Assembly (NCBI GenBank): GCA_046704445.1
Contig: JBJKRW010000083.1
Location: 1 to 8,913 of the forward strand
DNA: 8,913 nt
Direction: 5' to 3'
Source of the DNA: JBJKRW01 sp046704445
Lineage (GTDB): Bacteria > Patescibacteriota > Microgenomatia > UBA1406 > GWC2-37-13
Shown here: positions 1-5,264 of the stretch, in pieces
Position numbering within the stretch: position 1 is the stretch's first letter
Layout: each line of letters begins with the position of its first letter
Translations under genes and position numbers: made by a program
The notes under the pieces: model-generated
Databases searched by the model: none
What the model saw: the letters and a program-made list of their open reading frames with translations, nothing else
Told to the model about the DNA's origin: nothing

Positions 1-66
1 TATTTTATTACGGTATCGGTCGCTTACACTATACGGAACAGGCTGTATCCTTATCTGCGAGATTGA
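1..66 (+). CDS. 3' end of a probable membrane protein gene (partial)
   Basis: Frame 1 is open from the window edge to a TGA at 64-66 and gives a 21-residue tail that begins YFITVSVAY and ends YPYLRD. The hydrophobic start followed by an Arg-rich end resembles the last membrane helix and cytoplasmic tail of an integral membrane protein. A good intrinsic terminator begins 16 bases after the stop, which supports a plus-strand gene ending here. The piece is too short to name a family. Frame 2 is also open to position 70, so the frame choice is an inference. Confidence 0.35.
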   Translation, partial: YFITVSVAYTIRNRLYPYLRD

Positions 67-81
67 CTGATAACTGTTGCT

Positions 82-117
82 GAGAGGTTTGGCAAATACA
101 GGAACCCTCTTTTTTTT
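82..117 (+). terminator. Rho-independent terminator
   Basis: GAG at 82-84 pairs with CTC at 107-109, and GGTT at 86-89 pairs with AACC at 103-106, with A85 bulged. Eight T residues follow (110-117). It is oriented to end a plus-strand transcript, and it sits just after the partial gene at the window edge. The minus-strand genes that stop at 208 show no comparable U-tract of their own here. Confidence 0.6.
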
Positions 118-207
118 CGGGAGGACGGTAAGCAATACGGAATACGTACGGGATTGCATACGGAAATTATATCACGCTAGAGTATTCTGATGGGACGGAT
201 ATGGGCG

Positions 208-855
208 CTAAAGATCATTCAGGAGTTGCGTAAACTGTTCCGGGGATTGGATGTCCAGCTGTGCGCCGTTCAGGAAAAACGTCGGTGTCGCATTGATCCC
301 TATCTGGTTTCCCGTATTGAGATCTTCGTCCACGCGGTTTTTCACCGATTGCGAGGACATATCCGATTTGAACTGGTTGGTATTCAGGCCAAGTTTTTGT
401 GCAAGGCCGACAAAATAATCCTGCGGGTTTGAGAGCGATGCCCACGAGTCCTGATTGTCAAACAGGAGGTCGACCATGGGAAAAAACTTGCCTTGGCGTC
501 CTGCCGCCTCTGCCGCGTATGCGGACGCATATGTATTTTGATGTATCTGGTACAGAGGAAAAAAACGGTAGACCAGTGTGACTTTCTGAGTGATACTGTG
601 ATTGGCGCTATTTGAGGCTTCATATGTTTTGAGAAGCGCATGGAACGCTTTACATGCGGGACACTGCAGATCGCTGTATTCCACGAGCAGGTTTTTCTTC
701 CGGGGAGACCAGGTATAATGATCGTCTGCTTTCAGTTTTGCGGTTTGGGGAAAATAAGTGGATGTCGGCGTATTGGTCAATTTGTATGCAACCACAAGAA
801 CGACAATAAGCGCGACAAAACTTCCGACAATAAGCAATATTTTTTGTTTATCCAT
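208..855 (-). CDS. Membrane-anchored DsbA-family thiol:disulfide oxidoreductase
   Basis: This 215-residue protein has an N-terminal hydrophobic segment (about residues 6-25) that would anchor it with the catalytic domain outside the cytoplasm. The thioredoxin-fold active site is C65-P-A-C68, within EYSDLQCPACKAFH, and the cis-proline is T190-P191 in INATPTFFLNG. The helical insertion between them and the length fit the DsbA/DSBA-like thioredoxin family (Thioredoxin_4). Members oxidise or isomerise disulfides in exported proteins. Its ATG lies 6 bases after the stop of the upstream Nudix gene, and its probable -10 element is inside that gene's last codons. No SD is visible. A VKOR or DsbB partner is not in the window. 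The family is secure, but whether the enzyme acts as oxidase or isomerase is not. Confidence 0.9.
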   Translation of the reverse strand: MDKQKILLIVGSFVALIVVLVVAYKLTNTPTSTYFPQTAKLKADDHYTWSPRKKNLLVEYSDLQCPACKAFHALLKTYEASNSANHSITQKVTLVYRFFPLYQIHQNTYASAYAAEAAGRQGKFFPMVDLLFDNQDSWASLSNPQDYFVGLAQKLGLNTNQFKSDMSSQSVKNRVDEDLNTGNQIGINATPTFFLNGAQLDIQSPEQFTQLLNDL

Positions 856-861
856 AATAGT

Positions 862-1332
862 CTATACATTATACTCTTTTGAAGCAGGGATTTCGGGTAT
901 TTTGTTTTGAAAACGCTTGAGGAAATTCTTGAAATTGAAATTGCTGATAAGAGATAAATTCATGTGTTTGATTTCCTCAAGGTTGAACCATCCGATTGCA
1001 CTGCATTTTTCCGGTTCGCATATCACGGGAGTTCCTTTTTTAATTGTGCAGATGTAAGTTGGTGAAACCCAATGCTGATGTTCTTTGGGAATGATATGGT
1101 TGCATACGTCAAGAAGTTCGCCGACGGAAATTTCTATTCCGTACTCTTCCCGCATTTCCCTTTTCAGGGTCTCTTCAAGCGTATCGCCGAATTCCACTCC
1201 CCCGCCGGGGAATTCCCAGGCGCCGTGTTCGTTGCGTGTGTCTTTACCCCGTTGTGAGAGAAAAAGTTTGTTATCTTTGCCGACGATGATAGCACCGACG
1301 CCTACTCCGATGAAATCTACGCCTTTTTTCAT
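862..1332 (-). CDS. Nudix hydrolase (MutT/NUDT15-like)
   Basis: This 156-residue protein is a Nudix-family nucleotide pyrophosphohydrolase, cleaving a nucleoside diphosphate linked to another moiety. The Nudix box spans about residues 44-66. It has an intact R58-E-M-R-E-E-Y-G-I metal-binding half, while the usual Glu of GX5E is Asp50, a conservative change. The N-terminal strand (FIGVGVGAIIV), the AWEFPGGGVEFGD segment and the late EPEKCSAIGWF segment resemble the NUDT15/MTH2-like group that sanitises oxidised or non-canonical nucleotides. Substrate assignment is inference. It is the second of three closely spaced minus-strand genes: 22 bases from the upstream gene and 6 from the DsbA-like gene. 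A TATAAT lies 9 bases before its ATG, and there is no SD. Confidence 0.9.
   Translation of the reverse strand: MKKGVDFIGVGVGAIIVGKDNKLFLSQRGKDTRNEHGAWEFPGGGVEFGDTLEETLKREMREEYGIEISVGELLDVCNHIIPKEHQHWVSPTYICTIKKGTPVICEPEKCSAIGWFNLEEIKHMNLSLISNFNFKNFLKRFQNKIPEIPASKEYNV
868..873 (-). promoter_or_regulatory. -10 element for the DsbA-like gene, inside the Nudix coding end
   Basis: A consensus TATAAT on the minus strand lies 12 bases before the ATG at 855. It is formed by the Tyr-Asn codons just before the final Val of the Nudix gene. No good -35 is visible. Transcription from it would give a leader of about 5 bases. Confidence 0.45.
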
Positions 1333-1341
1333 ATGCGGTCC

Positions 1342-1347
1342 ATTATA
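1342..1347 (-). promoter_or_regulatory. -10 element for the Nudix gene
   Basis: A consensus TATAAT on the minus strand lies in the 22-base gap behind the upstream gene, 9 bases from the Nudix ATG at 1332. No convincing -35 hexamer is seen 16-18 bases further up. The position predicts a leader of only about 2-3 bases. Confidence 0.5.
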
Positions 1348-1354
1348 CTACACG

Positions 1355-2032
1355 CTATTTTTTTGATGTGGCTTGAGCAGCAGGCTTTGGCGGTTCGACA
1401 AGGAGATCAAAAGGAAAAAATTGCGTGTCGAAGTTTCCCTGGAGTGCTGCCAACAATATGTTTCTGGCTGACTCGATGTGCAGAGTACCGGGCAATACAT
1501 CAAAAGAAAGGTGTCCGGCCGCAAACGCTCTCCCCATCTTTGCGGGAAGGGCGTTATATGAATCTGCTTCTTCTTTTGTTGGGAAAGCAACATCTTGTTC
1601 TCCGGTCCATGCGCCCAACTGCCGAGCGGCTATTTCTTCTTCATCCGGGAATTCGTAGGTGATGAGCATTTGCGAGTCGAATGAGGGGTCCTTTTTTTGT
1701 TGGGTAATTATTTGAAGCTTAGGACTTGAAACCGCCCTAAATGTCAATTGGATTTTTTGATGATCGTCTTTGTATTTTTTTTGTTCAAGCCATAAAATAG
1801 ACGTGTGGCCGTCTCCGGCGGTAAGTTCGACTTTTTCGAAGGAATATTCTGCATGAAGGTCTTCTTTGCTTCTTGCTTCGTAGCTTTCTTCCCGTGTGTA
1901 TTTCCATTGTTTGGCTTGTTTCTTAACCTTTTCTTTAGAAAGAATAAGCGAGGCGGAAGATTGTCCCTGAGCTTCAGCATATTCGGGATATCCTGCCAAC
2001 ACGTCTGCAAATTTTATTTTAGACTCGGCCAT
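1355..2032 (-). CDS. Hypothetical soluble protein, 225 aa
   Basis: I do not recognise this family. The protein has no signal peptide and no membrane segment. Its N-terminal half is rich in charged residues (many Lys, Glu, Gln). A middle part with alternating hydrophobic residues (roughly 65-130, for example KIQLTFRAV and LQIITQQ) suggests beta-strands. An acidic stretch DEEEI follows, and the tail is Pro/Ala/Lys-rich (LVEPPKPAAQATSKK). It is the first gene of the minus-strand cluster with the Nudix and DsbA-like genes, and it is transcribed divergently from the HAD phosphatase. The start is supported by a near-consensus promoter ending 9 bases before the ATG. No function is claimed. Confidence 0.75.
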   Translation of the reverse strand: MAESKIKFADVLAGYPEYAEAQGQSSASLILSKEKVKKQAKQWKYTREESYEARSKEDLHAEYSFEKVELTAGDGHTSILWLEQKKYKDDHQKIQLTFRAVSSPKLQIITQQKKDPSFDSQMLITYEFPDEEEIAARQLGAWTGEQDVAFPTKEEADSYNALPAKMGRAFAAGHLSFDVLPGTLHIESARNILLAALQGNFDTQFFPFDLLVEPPKPAAQATSKK

Positions 2033-2041
2033 GGTAACGGC

Positions 2042-2070
2042 ATTATAGTCTTCTTTTTGCGTGAAGTCAA
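2042..2070 (-). promoter_or_regulatory. Sigma-70-type promoter for the 225-aa gene
   Basis: On the minus strand TTGACT (2070-2065), a 17-base spacer and TATAAT (2047-2042) lie 9 bases before the ATG at 2032. This is one mismatch from the sigma-70 consensus and predicts a nearly leaderless mRNA. Confidence 0.75.
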
Positions 2071-2077
2071 GATTGGG

Positions 2078-2106
2078 TTGTTGTTTCGGTATTTCTCATA
2101 TATCAT
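2078..2106 (+). promoter_or_regulatory. Promoter for the HAD phosphatase gene
   Basis: TTGTTG (2078-2083), a 17-base spacer and TATCAT (2101-2106) place the expected transcription start on or next to the ATG at 2113, so the mRNA would be leaderless. It is back to back with the minus-strand promoter: the two -35 hexamers are 7 bases apart. Confidence 0.5.
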
Positions 2107-2112
2107 GGTAAT

Positions 2113-2751
2113 ATGCCGATGCGATATTTTCTTTTTGACTGGGACGGTTGTCTGGCAGATACGCTGGGATTATGGATGCGTACATATATGTATATATATA
2201 GAAAGCACGGGTTGAAACCGGACGACTCGGAAATTCTGGAAAAATCCTGGGGCAATAACGAACTGGGTCCCAAAAATATGGGACTGAAAAACCATATGCG
2301 GGTATTTGACGAAATTGTGAAAGAAGTCAGAAAAAACGTTGCCCAGGTTCCTCTTCATCATCATACTAAGGAAACACTCGTTTATCTGAAGAAACAAGGT
2401 GCGAAAATAGCCATCGTGACTTCGTCTCCCCGCTCCGTAATCGGAACAACACTGGCGTATTATCAATTTAACGGTCTGTACGACGCATTATGTACTGAGG
2501 AAGACGTGAGTCACGTTAAGCCCGACCCGGAAATCGTACTGCTCGCGATGCGCACATTGAATGCCGAACCTGAATCTTCAATTATTATAGGCGATACGGT
2601 AAAAGATATCCTCGCGGGAAAAAACGCAGGTATTGCAACGGCGCTTATTCTCCACGAATCCAACAGACGCTTTTATGACTTTGACGCACTAAGAAAAACA
2701 GGAGCTGATTATGTATTTCCTACGCTTGATCCTTTAATAACACTTATTTAA
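2113..2751 (+). CDS. HAD-superfamily hydrolase (phosphoglycolate phosphatase-like)
   Basis: This 212-residue protein carries all four HAD motifs. Motif I is D9-W-D11-G with nucleophile Asp9 and acid/base Asp11. Motif II is TSS (about 103-105). Motif III is K136 in HVKPDPE. Motif IV is G-D161-T-V-K-D165. The helical cap between motifs I and II places it in subfamily I, with PGP/beta-phosphoglucomutase-type phosphatases acting on small phosphorylated metabolites. The substrate cannot be told from sequence. A second in-frame ATG at 2119 (MRYFLFDWDG) is possible, but the promoter geometry favours 2113. There is no SD. A short run of ATATATG/TATATA codons encodes the Tyr/Met-rich cap start. The gene marks the end of the host-like region before the A/T-rich island. 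Confidence 0.9.
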   Translation: MPMRYFLFDWDGCLADTLGLWMRTYMYIYRKHGLKPDDSEILEKSWGNNELGPKNMGLKNHMRVFDEIVKEVRKNVAQVPLHHHTKETLVYLKKQGAKIAIVTSSPRSVIGTTLAYYQFNGLYDALCTEEDVSHVKPDPEIVLLAMRTLNAEPESSIIIGDTVKDILAGKNAGIATALILHESNRRFYDFDALRKTGADYVFPTLDPLITLI

Positions 2752-2827
2752 ACTTATTTGAGTCTTTTTATCCGTCATCATATAAGCCCCGATTAAGCCT
2801 TAAGAGAATAATCTTACAAAGAATTTT

Positions 2828-2843
2828 AATAATGTGCATTATT
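2828..2843. repeat. 16-bp near-perfect palindrome upstream of the homing endonuclease
   Basis: AATAATG and CATTATT flank a central TG. It lies in the 137-base gap between the HAD gene and the LAGLIDADG gene, 45 bases before that start codon. It could be an operator for the endonuclease's own HTH domain or a chance A/T-rich palindrome. No strong promoter or terminator is seen in the rest of this gap. Confidence 0.3.
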
Positions 2844-2888
2844 TAGGAAGCATCCCAGTGTTGTTTAATAGATACTAAAATAATATAT

Positions 2889-3881
2889 ATGACAAGGATA
2901 CGGTTTAAGAAAAACGAACAACGTAGCTGGATAAAAAGCCTGCTGCGTGAAACAAAAGTAAACAAAAATCAGTTAGCCACGATCTGTAAAGTTACAACCA
3001 GAACAATAAACGCCTGGATTCATGAAGATACTACAATATCTGAAGAAGCATTAATGTCTATTTGTCGAACATTCAATAAACCCCTCCCAAAAAAAACTAA
3101 AAGACTAAAGGATTATTGGTATGTCCGTAAGGGTGCAAGAAAAGGAGGTTTTGCCAGACTAAAATTATATGGACCTCCCGGCTCTTTTATAAGTCGGCAA
3201 AAAGGAGGACTGATTTCTCAACTAAGAAGAAGGGAAAATCCTACAAAATACTTAAAATTGGGATGTAGGGTTAAAAAATCGTTTACCGTAATTCCGGACG
3301 AACAATTTGCGGAATTCATTGGCTTATTATTGGGAGACGGAAGCGTTTCTTCTTCGCAGGTCAGGATTACGGTAAATAGTTTAGTCGATATGCAATATTC
3401 AAAGTATATAGAACTTCTCATGAACAGAATATTTGGTTACATTCCGTCAACATCTATGAGAAAAGAAGACCACACGATTAGTATTACAATGTCAGGAATT
3501 GGACTCATTGAATTATTAGAAAAATGGGGTGTAAAACAAGGTAACAAGATAAGACAACAAGTTGATATTCCAGACTGGATAATGAAAAACACAATTTATA
3601 AAAGAGCTTGTGTTCGAGGATTAATGGACACAGATGGAGGAATTTATTTTCACAATCATAATATTAAAGGAAATCGTTATCGAAATATTGGATTATGCTT
3701 TACAAGTTTTTCTTTTCCTCTGTTGAATTCTGTATCAAATATTTTGCAAGAAAACGGAATAAAATTTTCGATGAAAAAAAATCGTATCTTCATATATAAT
3801 TTAGAGTATATTAATAGATATTTTAAAGTTTTTAACACTCATAATTTAAAAAATATTCAAAAACTTGGAGAAGTCGCCTAG
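2889..3881 (+). CDS. HTH-LAGLIDADG homing endonuclease
   Basis: This 330-residue free-standing endonuclease has an N-terminal helix-turn-helix of XRE type (about residues 14-62, NQLATICKVTTRTINAWI). A basic linker (about 65-130) follows, then two LAGLIDADG motifs: EFIGLLLGDG at 142-151 (Asp150) and CVRGLMDTDG at 241-250 (Asp249 likely catalytic). The roughly 100-residue spacing is that of a monomeric two-motif enzyme making a site-specific double-strand cut. No splicing motifs flank it, so it is neither an intein nor obviously inside an intron. The gene is A/T-rich compared with its neighbours. Its last four codons and TAG stop are the first 15 bases of the tRNA-Ser gene. No SD is visible; a weak TAAAAT lies just upstream of the ATG. 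Its target is unknown, but the neighbouring tRNA is the obvious candidate region. Confidence 0.88.
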   Translation: MTRIRFKKNEQRSWIKSLLRETKVNKNQLATICKVTTRTINAWIHEDTTISEEALMSICRTFNKPLPKKTKRLKDYWYVRKGARKGGFARLKLYGPPGSFISRQKGGLISQLRRRENPTKYLKLGCRVKKSFTVIPDEQFAEFIGLLLGDGSVSSSQVRITVNSLVDMQYSKYIELLMNRIFGYIPSTSMRKEDHTISITMSGIGLIELLEKWGVKQGNKIRQQVDIPDWIMKNTIYKRACVRGLMDTDGGIYFHNHNIKGNRYRNIGLCFTSFSFPLLNSVSNILQENGIKFSMKKNRIFIYNLEYINRYFKVFNTHNLKNIQKLGEVA

Positions 3882-3954
3882 TTGGTTTATGGCGCAGACC
3901 TGGAAAGTCTGTTTGGTCGCAAGGCCATCGCGGGTTCGAATCCCGCCTTCTCCG
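3867..3954 (+). tRNA. tRNA-Ser(GGA)
   Basis: This is a complete class II tRNA. The acceptor stem GGAGAAG (3867-3873) pairs with CTTCTCC (3947-3953). The D-stem is GCC/GGC. The anticodon stem CAGAC/GTCTG encloses loop CTGGAAA with anticodon GGA at 3902-3904, which reads UCC/UCU. A long variable arm pairs TGGTC with GGCCA around GCAA. The T-stem GCGGG/CCCGC encloses TTCGAAT. The discriminator is G73, as expected for serine. CCA is not encoded: CAA follows G73, so a CCA-adding enzyme is required. The 5' end overlaps the homing-endonuclease coding sequence by 15 bases, so its promoter must lie in or before that gene. Confidence 0.97.
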
Positions 3955-3989
3955 CAACGTAAGAAATTGCAAAGCAATTTCAACGTTGC
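3954..3989 (+). repeat. Hairpin 1 at the 3' edge of tRNA-Ser
   Basis: Outer arms GCAACGT (3954-3960) and ACGTTGC (3983-3989) enclose inner arms AAATTGC (3964-3970) and GCAATTT (3974-3980) around an AAA loop, with a 3/2-base internal bulge. All 14 pairs are Watson-Crick. The first base of the outer arm is the tRNA discriminator G73. No T-run follows, so it is not a typical terminator. Confidence 0.8.
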
Positions 3990-3990
3990 T

Positions 3991-4029
3991 GGAACGCTTA
4001 AATTTGCTTTGCAAATTTATTGCGTTTCC
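3991..4029 (+). repeat. Hairpin 2, upstream of the GIY-YIG gene
   Basis: Outer arms GGAACGC (3991-3997) and GCGTTTCC (4022-4029, one bulged T) enclose inner arms AAATTTGC (4000-4007) and GCAAATTT (4011-4018) around a TTT loop. The architecture mirrors hairpin 1: GC-richer outer stem, small bulge, A/T-rich inner stem ending in GC, 3-base loop. One base separates it from hairpin 1, and it ends 5 bases before the GIY-YIG ATG. The two look like diverged copies of one element. Confidence 0.8.
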
Positions 4030-4034
4030 GCTAA

Positions 4035-4307
4035 ATGTTTTACTACACATATATTCTCCAAAGCATAAAAAATGGTAGTTTTTACATTGGCTATACTTCT
4101 GACCTAAAAAAGAGATTTAAAGAGCATAATTCTGGAGAAAATAAAGCAACAAAGCCATATATCCCTTATAAGCTTATCTTTTATGAGGCATTTCTAAATA
4201 GAATTGATGCTAAAAATAGAGAGGAGTATTTGAAGGGAGGATATGGAAGGAAAACAATTAAAGGATTAATGAAAAAATACTTGGGTTCAACTACAATTAA
4301 TGTATGA
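4035..4307 (+). CDS. Small GIY-YIG endonuclease (COG2827-like)
   Basis: This 90-residue protein is nearly all one GIY-YIG nuclease domain. It shows the first motif strand YTYIL (residues 4-8), FYIGYT (16-21), the conserved basic segment with Arg27 (KKRFKEHN), and the metal-binding Glu51 in FYEAF. It ends with the usual Lys-rich tail (YLKGGYGRKTIKGLMKKYL). The length matches stand-alone COG2827/UPF0213-type proteins, which have no DNA-binding extension and whose cellular role is poorly known. The start is chosen because the domain begins immediately with MFYYTYILQS. There is no SD, and twin hairpins end 5 bases upstream. The stop overlaps the next gene's start (ATGA). Codon use is A/T-rich like the homing endonuclease. 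Confidence 0.9.
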   Translation: MFYYTYILQSIKNGSFYIGYTSDLKKRFKEHNSGENKATKPYIPYKLIFYEAFLNRIDAKNREEYLKGGYGRKTIKGLMKKYLGSTTINV

Positions 4308-4669
4308 AAATTTATATTTGCCATTCATCCTCATTTAATTATAGGAAAGAGTTATATGAACCCATCCGTCATTCTGATTTAAACAATAAATTTGAGTTTA
4401 TCCTGCCTCACGAAACAAGTGAGCAAGTATTTAATTCAAAAGAAACAATTCCCCAATGCGATTTGATAATTGCTGAAGTTTCCTATCCATCAACAGGGAT
4501 GGGTATCGAACTCGGGTGGGCAAATAAGGACGGTAAAAGAATCATTCTAATCTATAAAAAAGGTTCAAAAGTATCAAAATCTTTAGAGACAATATCATCA
4601 GATTTTCTAGAATATTCTAATCCTATTGATCTACTAGAGAAGCTTAAATTATTTACTGAGAGACTATAA
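4304..4669 (+). CDS. Nucleoside 2-deoxyribosyltransferase/RCL-superfamily protein
   Basis: This 121-residue Rossmann-like protein belongs to the nucleoside 2-deoxyribosyltransferase superfamily, which also includes the 2'-deoxynucleoside 5'-monophosphate N-glycosidase Rcl/DNPH1. It starts with KIYICHSSS and carries CDLIIAEVSYPSTGMGIELGWA (residues 52-73). Within that segment, D53 and the Glu of GMGIELG (E69) match the family's conserved acidic and catalytic positions. Members cleave or exchange the base on a deoxynucleoside(-monophosphate). Whether this one is a transferase or a hydrolase is not decidable. Its ATG overlaps the GIY-YIG stop by 4 bases (ATGA), which suggests translational coupling and a shared transcript. 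It has the same A/T-rich composition as the nuclease. Confidence 0.75.
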   Translation: MKIYICHSSSFNYRKELYEPIRHSDLNNKFEFILPHETSEQVFNSKETIPQCDLIIAEVSYPSTGMGIELGWANKDGKRIILIYKKGSKVSKSLETISSDFLEYSNPIDLLEKLKLFTERL

Positions 4670-4786
4670 GGACTAAACTGTTCCCGACCCGGATGTCCCG
4701 CACTTCGGCAAGCTCTGTTTTACAAGTACATATGTTGATGAAAAAGAAGAGAGGATAAGCGGAAGTTCGCTTTGATTCTAGGTTGA
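4670..4786. other. Intergenic tail with possible degenerate coding remnant
   Basis: This gap separates two converging genes. On the plus strand 4685-4735 can be read as PGCPALRQALFYKYIC before a stop. That resembles the repeat-derived leader and FYxYI start that I recall in front of many GIY-YIG genes, so it may be a decayed second copy. A weak hairpin (AAGCG at 4757-4761 with CGCTT at 4768-4772, then one T) could act as a poor terminator. Nothing else is supported. Confidence 0.25.
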
Positions 4787-5239
4787 TTACCGTATCAGCC
4801 GTTCAAACTGCATTTGATAACCGGGTATTCCCAAAGAGACTCCGTATTCCCGTGCGTCTTTGTATAGTTGTGGTTTGTGGATGTCCACCTTGAATACTTT
4901 ATTCGGGAAAACAATAAAATGATATGAATCGTTTTTAAAGTCCGCATACCATGCGTGTTTCGGAACGGTAAGAAGCAGTTTGCTTATCTCTCGCGAAATA
5001 TGATCGATTTGTCGATCCGGTATCCGGACCGTATGAAGTGACCATTGTGTTAACCAGGGAGTCTGTTCTTTGGGAGTAACTTTTTTCTTCACGGTTTTGA
5101 GGATATTGGTTTGTTTGAGGATATCGCTGTTTTCCAGACTTTCTTCGATAATGACGCCCACATAATCCATATGGGATAAAGTATAGCTGTTTTTGGGCCC
5201 TATGTACAGATAAATTACACGAGAATTGACAATGCGCAC
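4787..5239 (-). CDS. Conserved-looking hypothetical protein, 150 aa
   Basis: I cannot assign a family. The protein is soluble and mixed alpha/beta. A C-terminal half around WYADFKNDSYHFIVFPNKVFKVD (residues about 97-120) suggests antiparallel strands, and a mid segment IPDRQIDHISREISKLLL suggests a helix. There are no metal-binding or catalytic signatures that I trust. The start is GTG at 5239. A -10-like TATAGT lies 6 bases upstream, which would make the mRNA leaderless. A later in-frame Met (residue 24, HMDYVGVII) is a possible alternative start. The gene is divergent from the exported surface-type protein and shares its promoter region. Confidence 0.7.
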   Translation of the reverse strand: MRIVNSRVIYLYIGPKNSYTLSHMDYVGVIIEESLENSDILKQTNILKTVKKKVTPKEQTPWLTQWSLHTVRIPDRQIDHISREISKLLLTVPKHAWYADFKNDSYHFIVFPNKVFKVDIHKPQLYKDAREYGVSLGIPGYQMQFERLIR

Positions 5240-5253
5240 AGAATTACTATAAT
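5226..5253 (+). promoter_or_regulatory. Consensus sigma-70-type promoter for the surface protein gene
   Basis: Perfect TTGACA (5226-5231) and perfect TATAAT (5248-5253) with a 16-base spacer end 11 bases before the ATG at 5265, predicting a leader of about 4-5 bases and no SD. The -35 lies inside the first codons of the divergent gene. Confidence 0.85.
5246..5251 (-). promoter_or_regulatory. Overlapping minus-strand -10 element (TATAGT)
   Basis: Read on the minus strand, TATAGT is 6 bases before the GTG at 5239. It shares four base pairs with the plus-strand TATAAT, so one symmetrical site may fire in both directions. No clear minus-strand -35 is seen. Confidence 0.45.
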
Positions 5254-5264
5254 GAATATATTCT

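Noticed and set aside
71..117. Riboswitch-like CTGAGA motif at about 80
   Set aside because: A six-base match only; no paired core of a TPP riboswitch is present and the stretch is better explained as the terminator stem.
31..165. Three copies of ATACGGAA (31-38, 135-142, 158-165)
   Set aside because: They are short, irregularly spaced and partly inside the coding tail at the window edge. There is no iteron or CRISPR regularity.
190..432. Plus-strand open frame opposite the DsbA-like gene
   Set aside because: It is a shadow of a clear thioredoxin-fold gene, with low-complexity cysteine/arginine-rich composition and no start signals.
2180..2202. ATATATG/TATATA run
   Set aside because: It is inside the HAD cap-domain codons (Tyr/Met/Ile) and is explained by coding.
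3865..4068. Open frame on the plus strand running through the tRNA and hairpins into the GIY-YIG start
   Set aside because: It is a translation of tRNA-Ser (the ARPSRVRIPPSP type of artefact); the GIY-YIG domain is in another frame. The minus-strand frame at 3832-4050 is the same kind of artefact.
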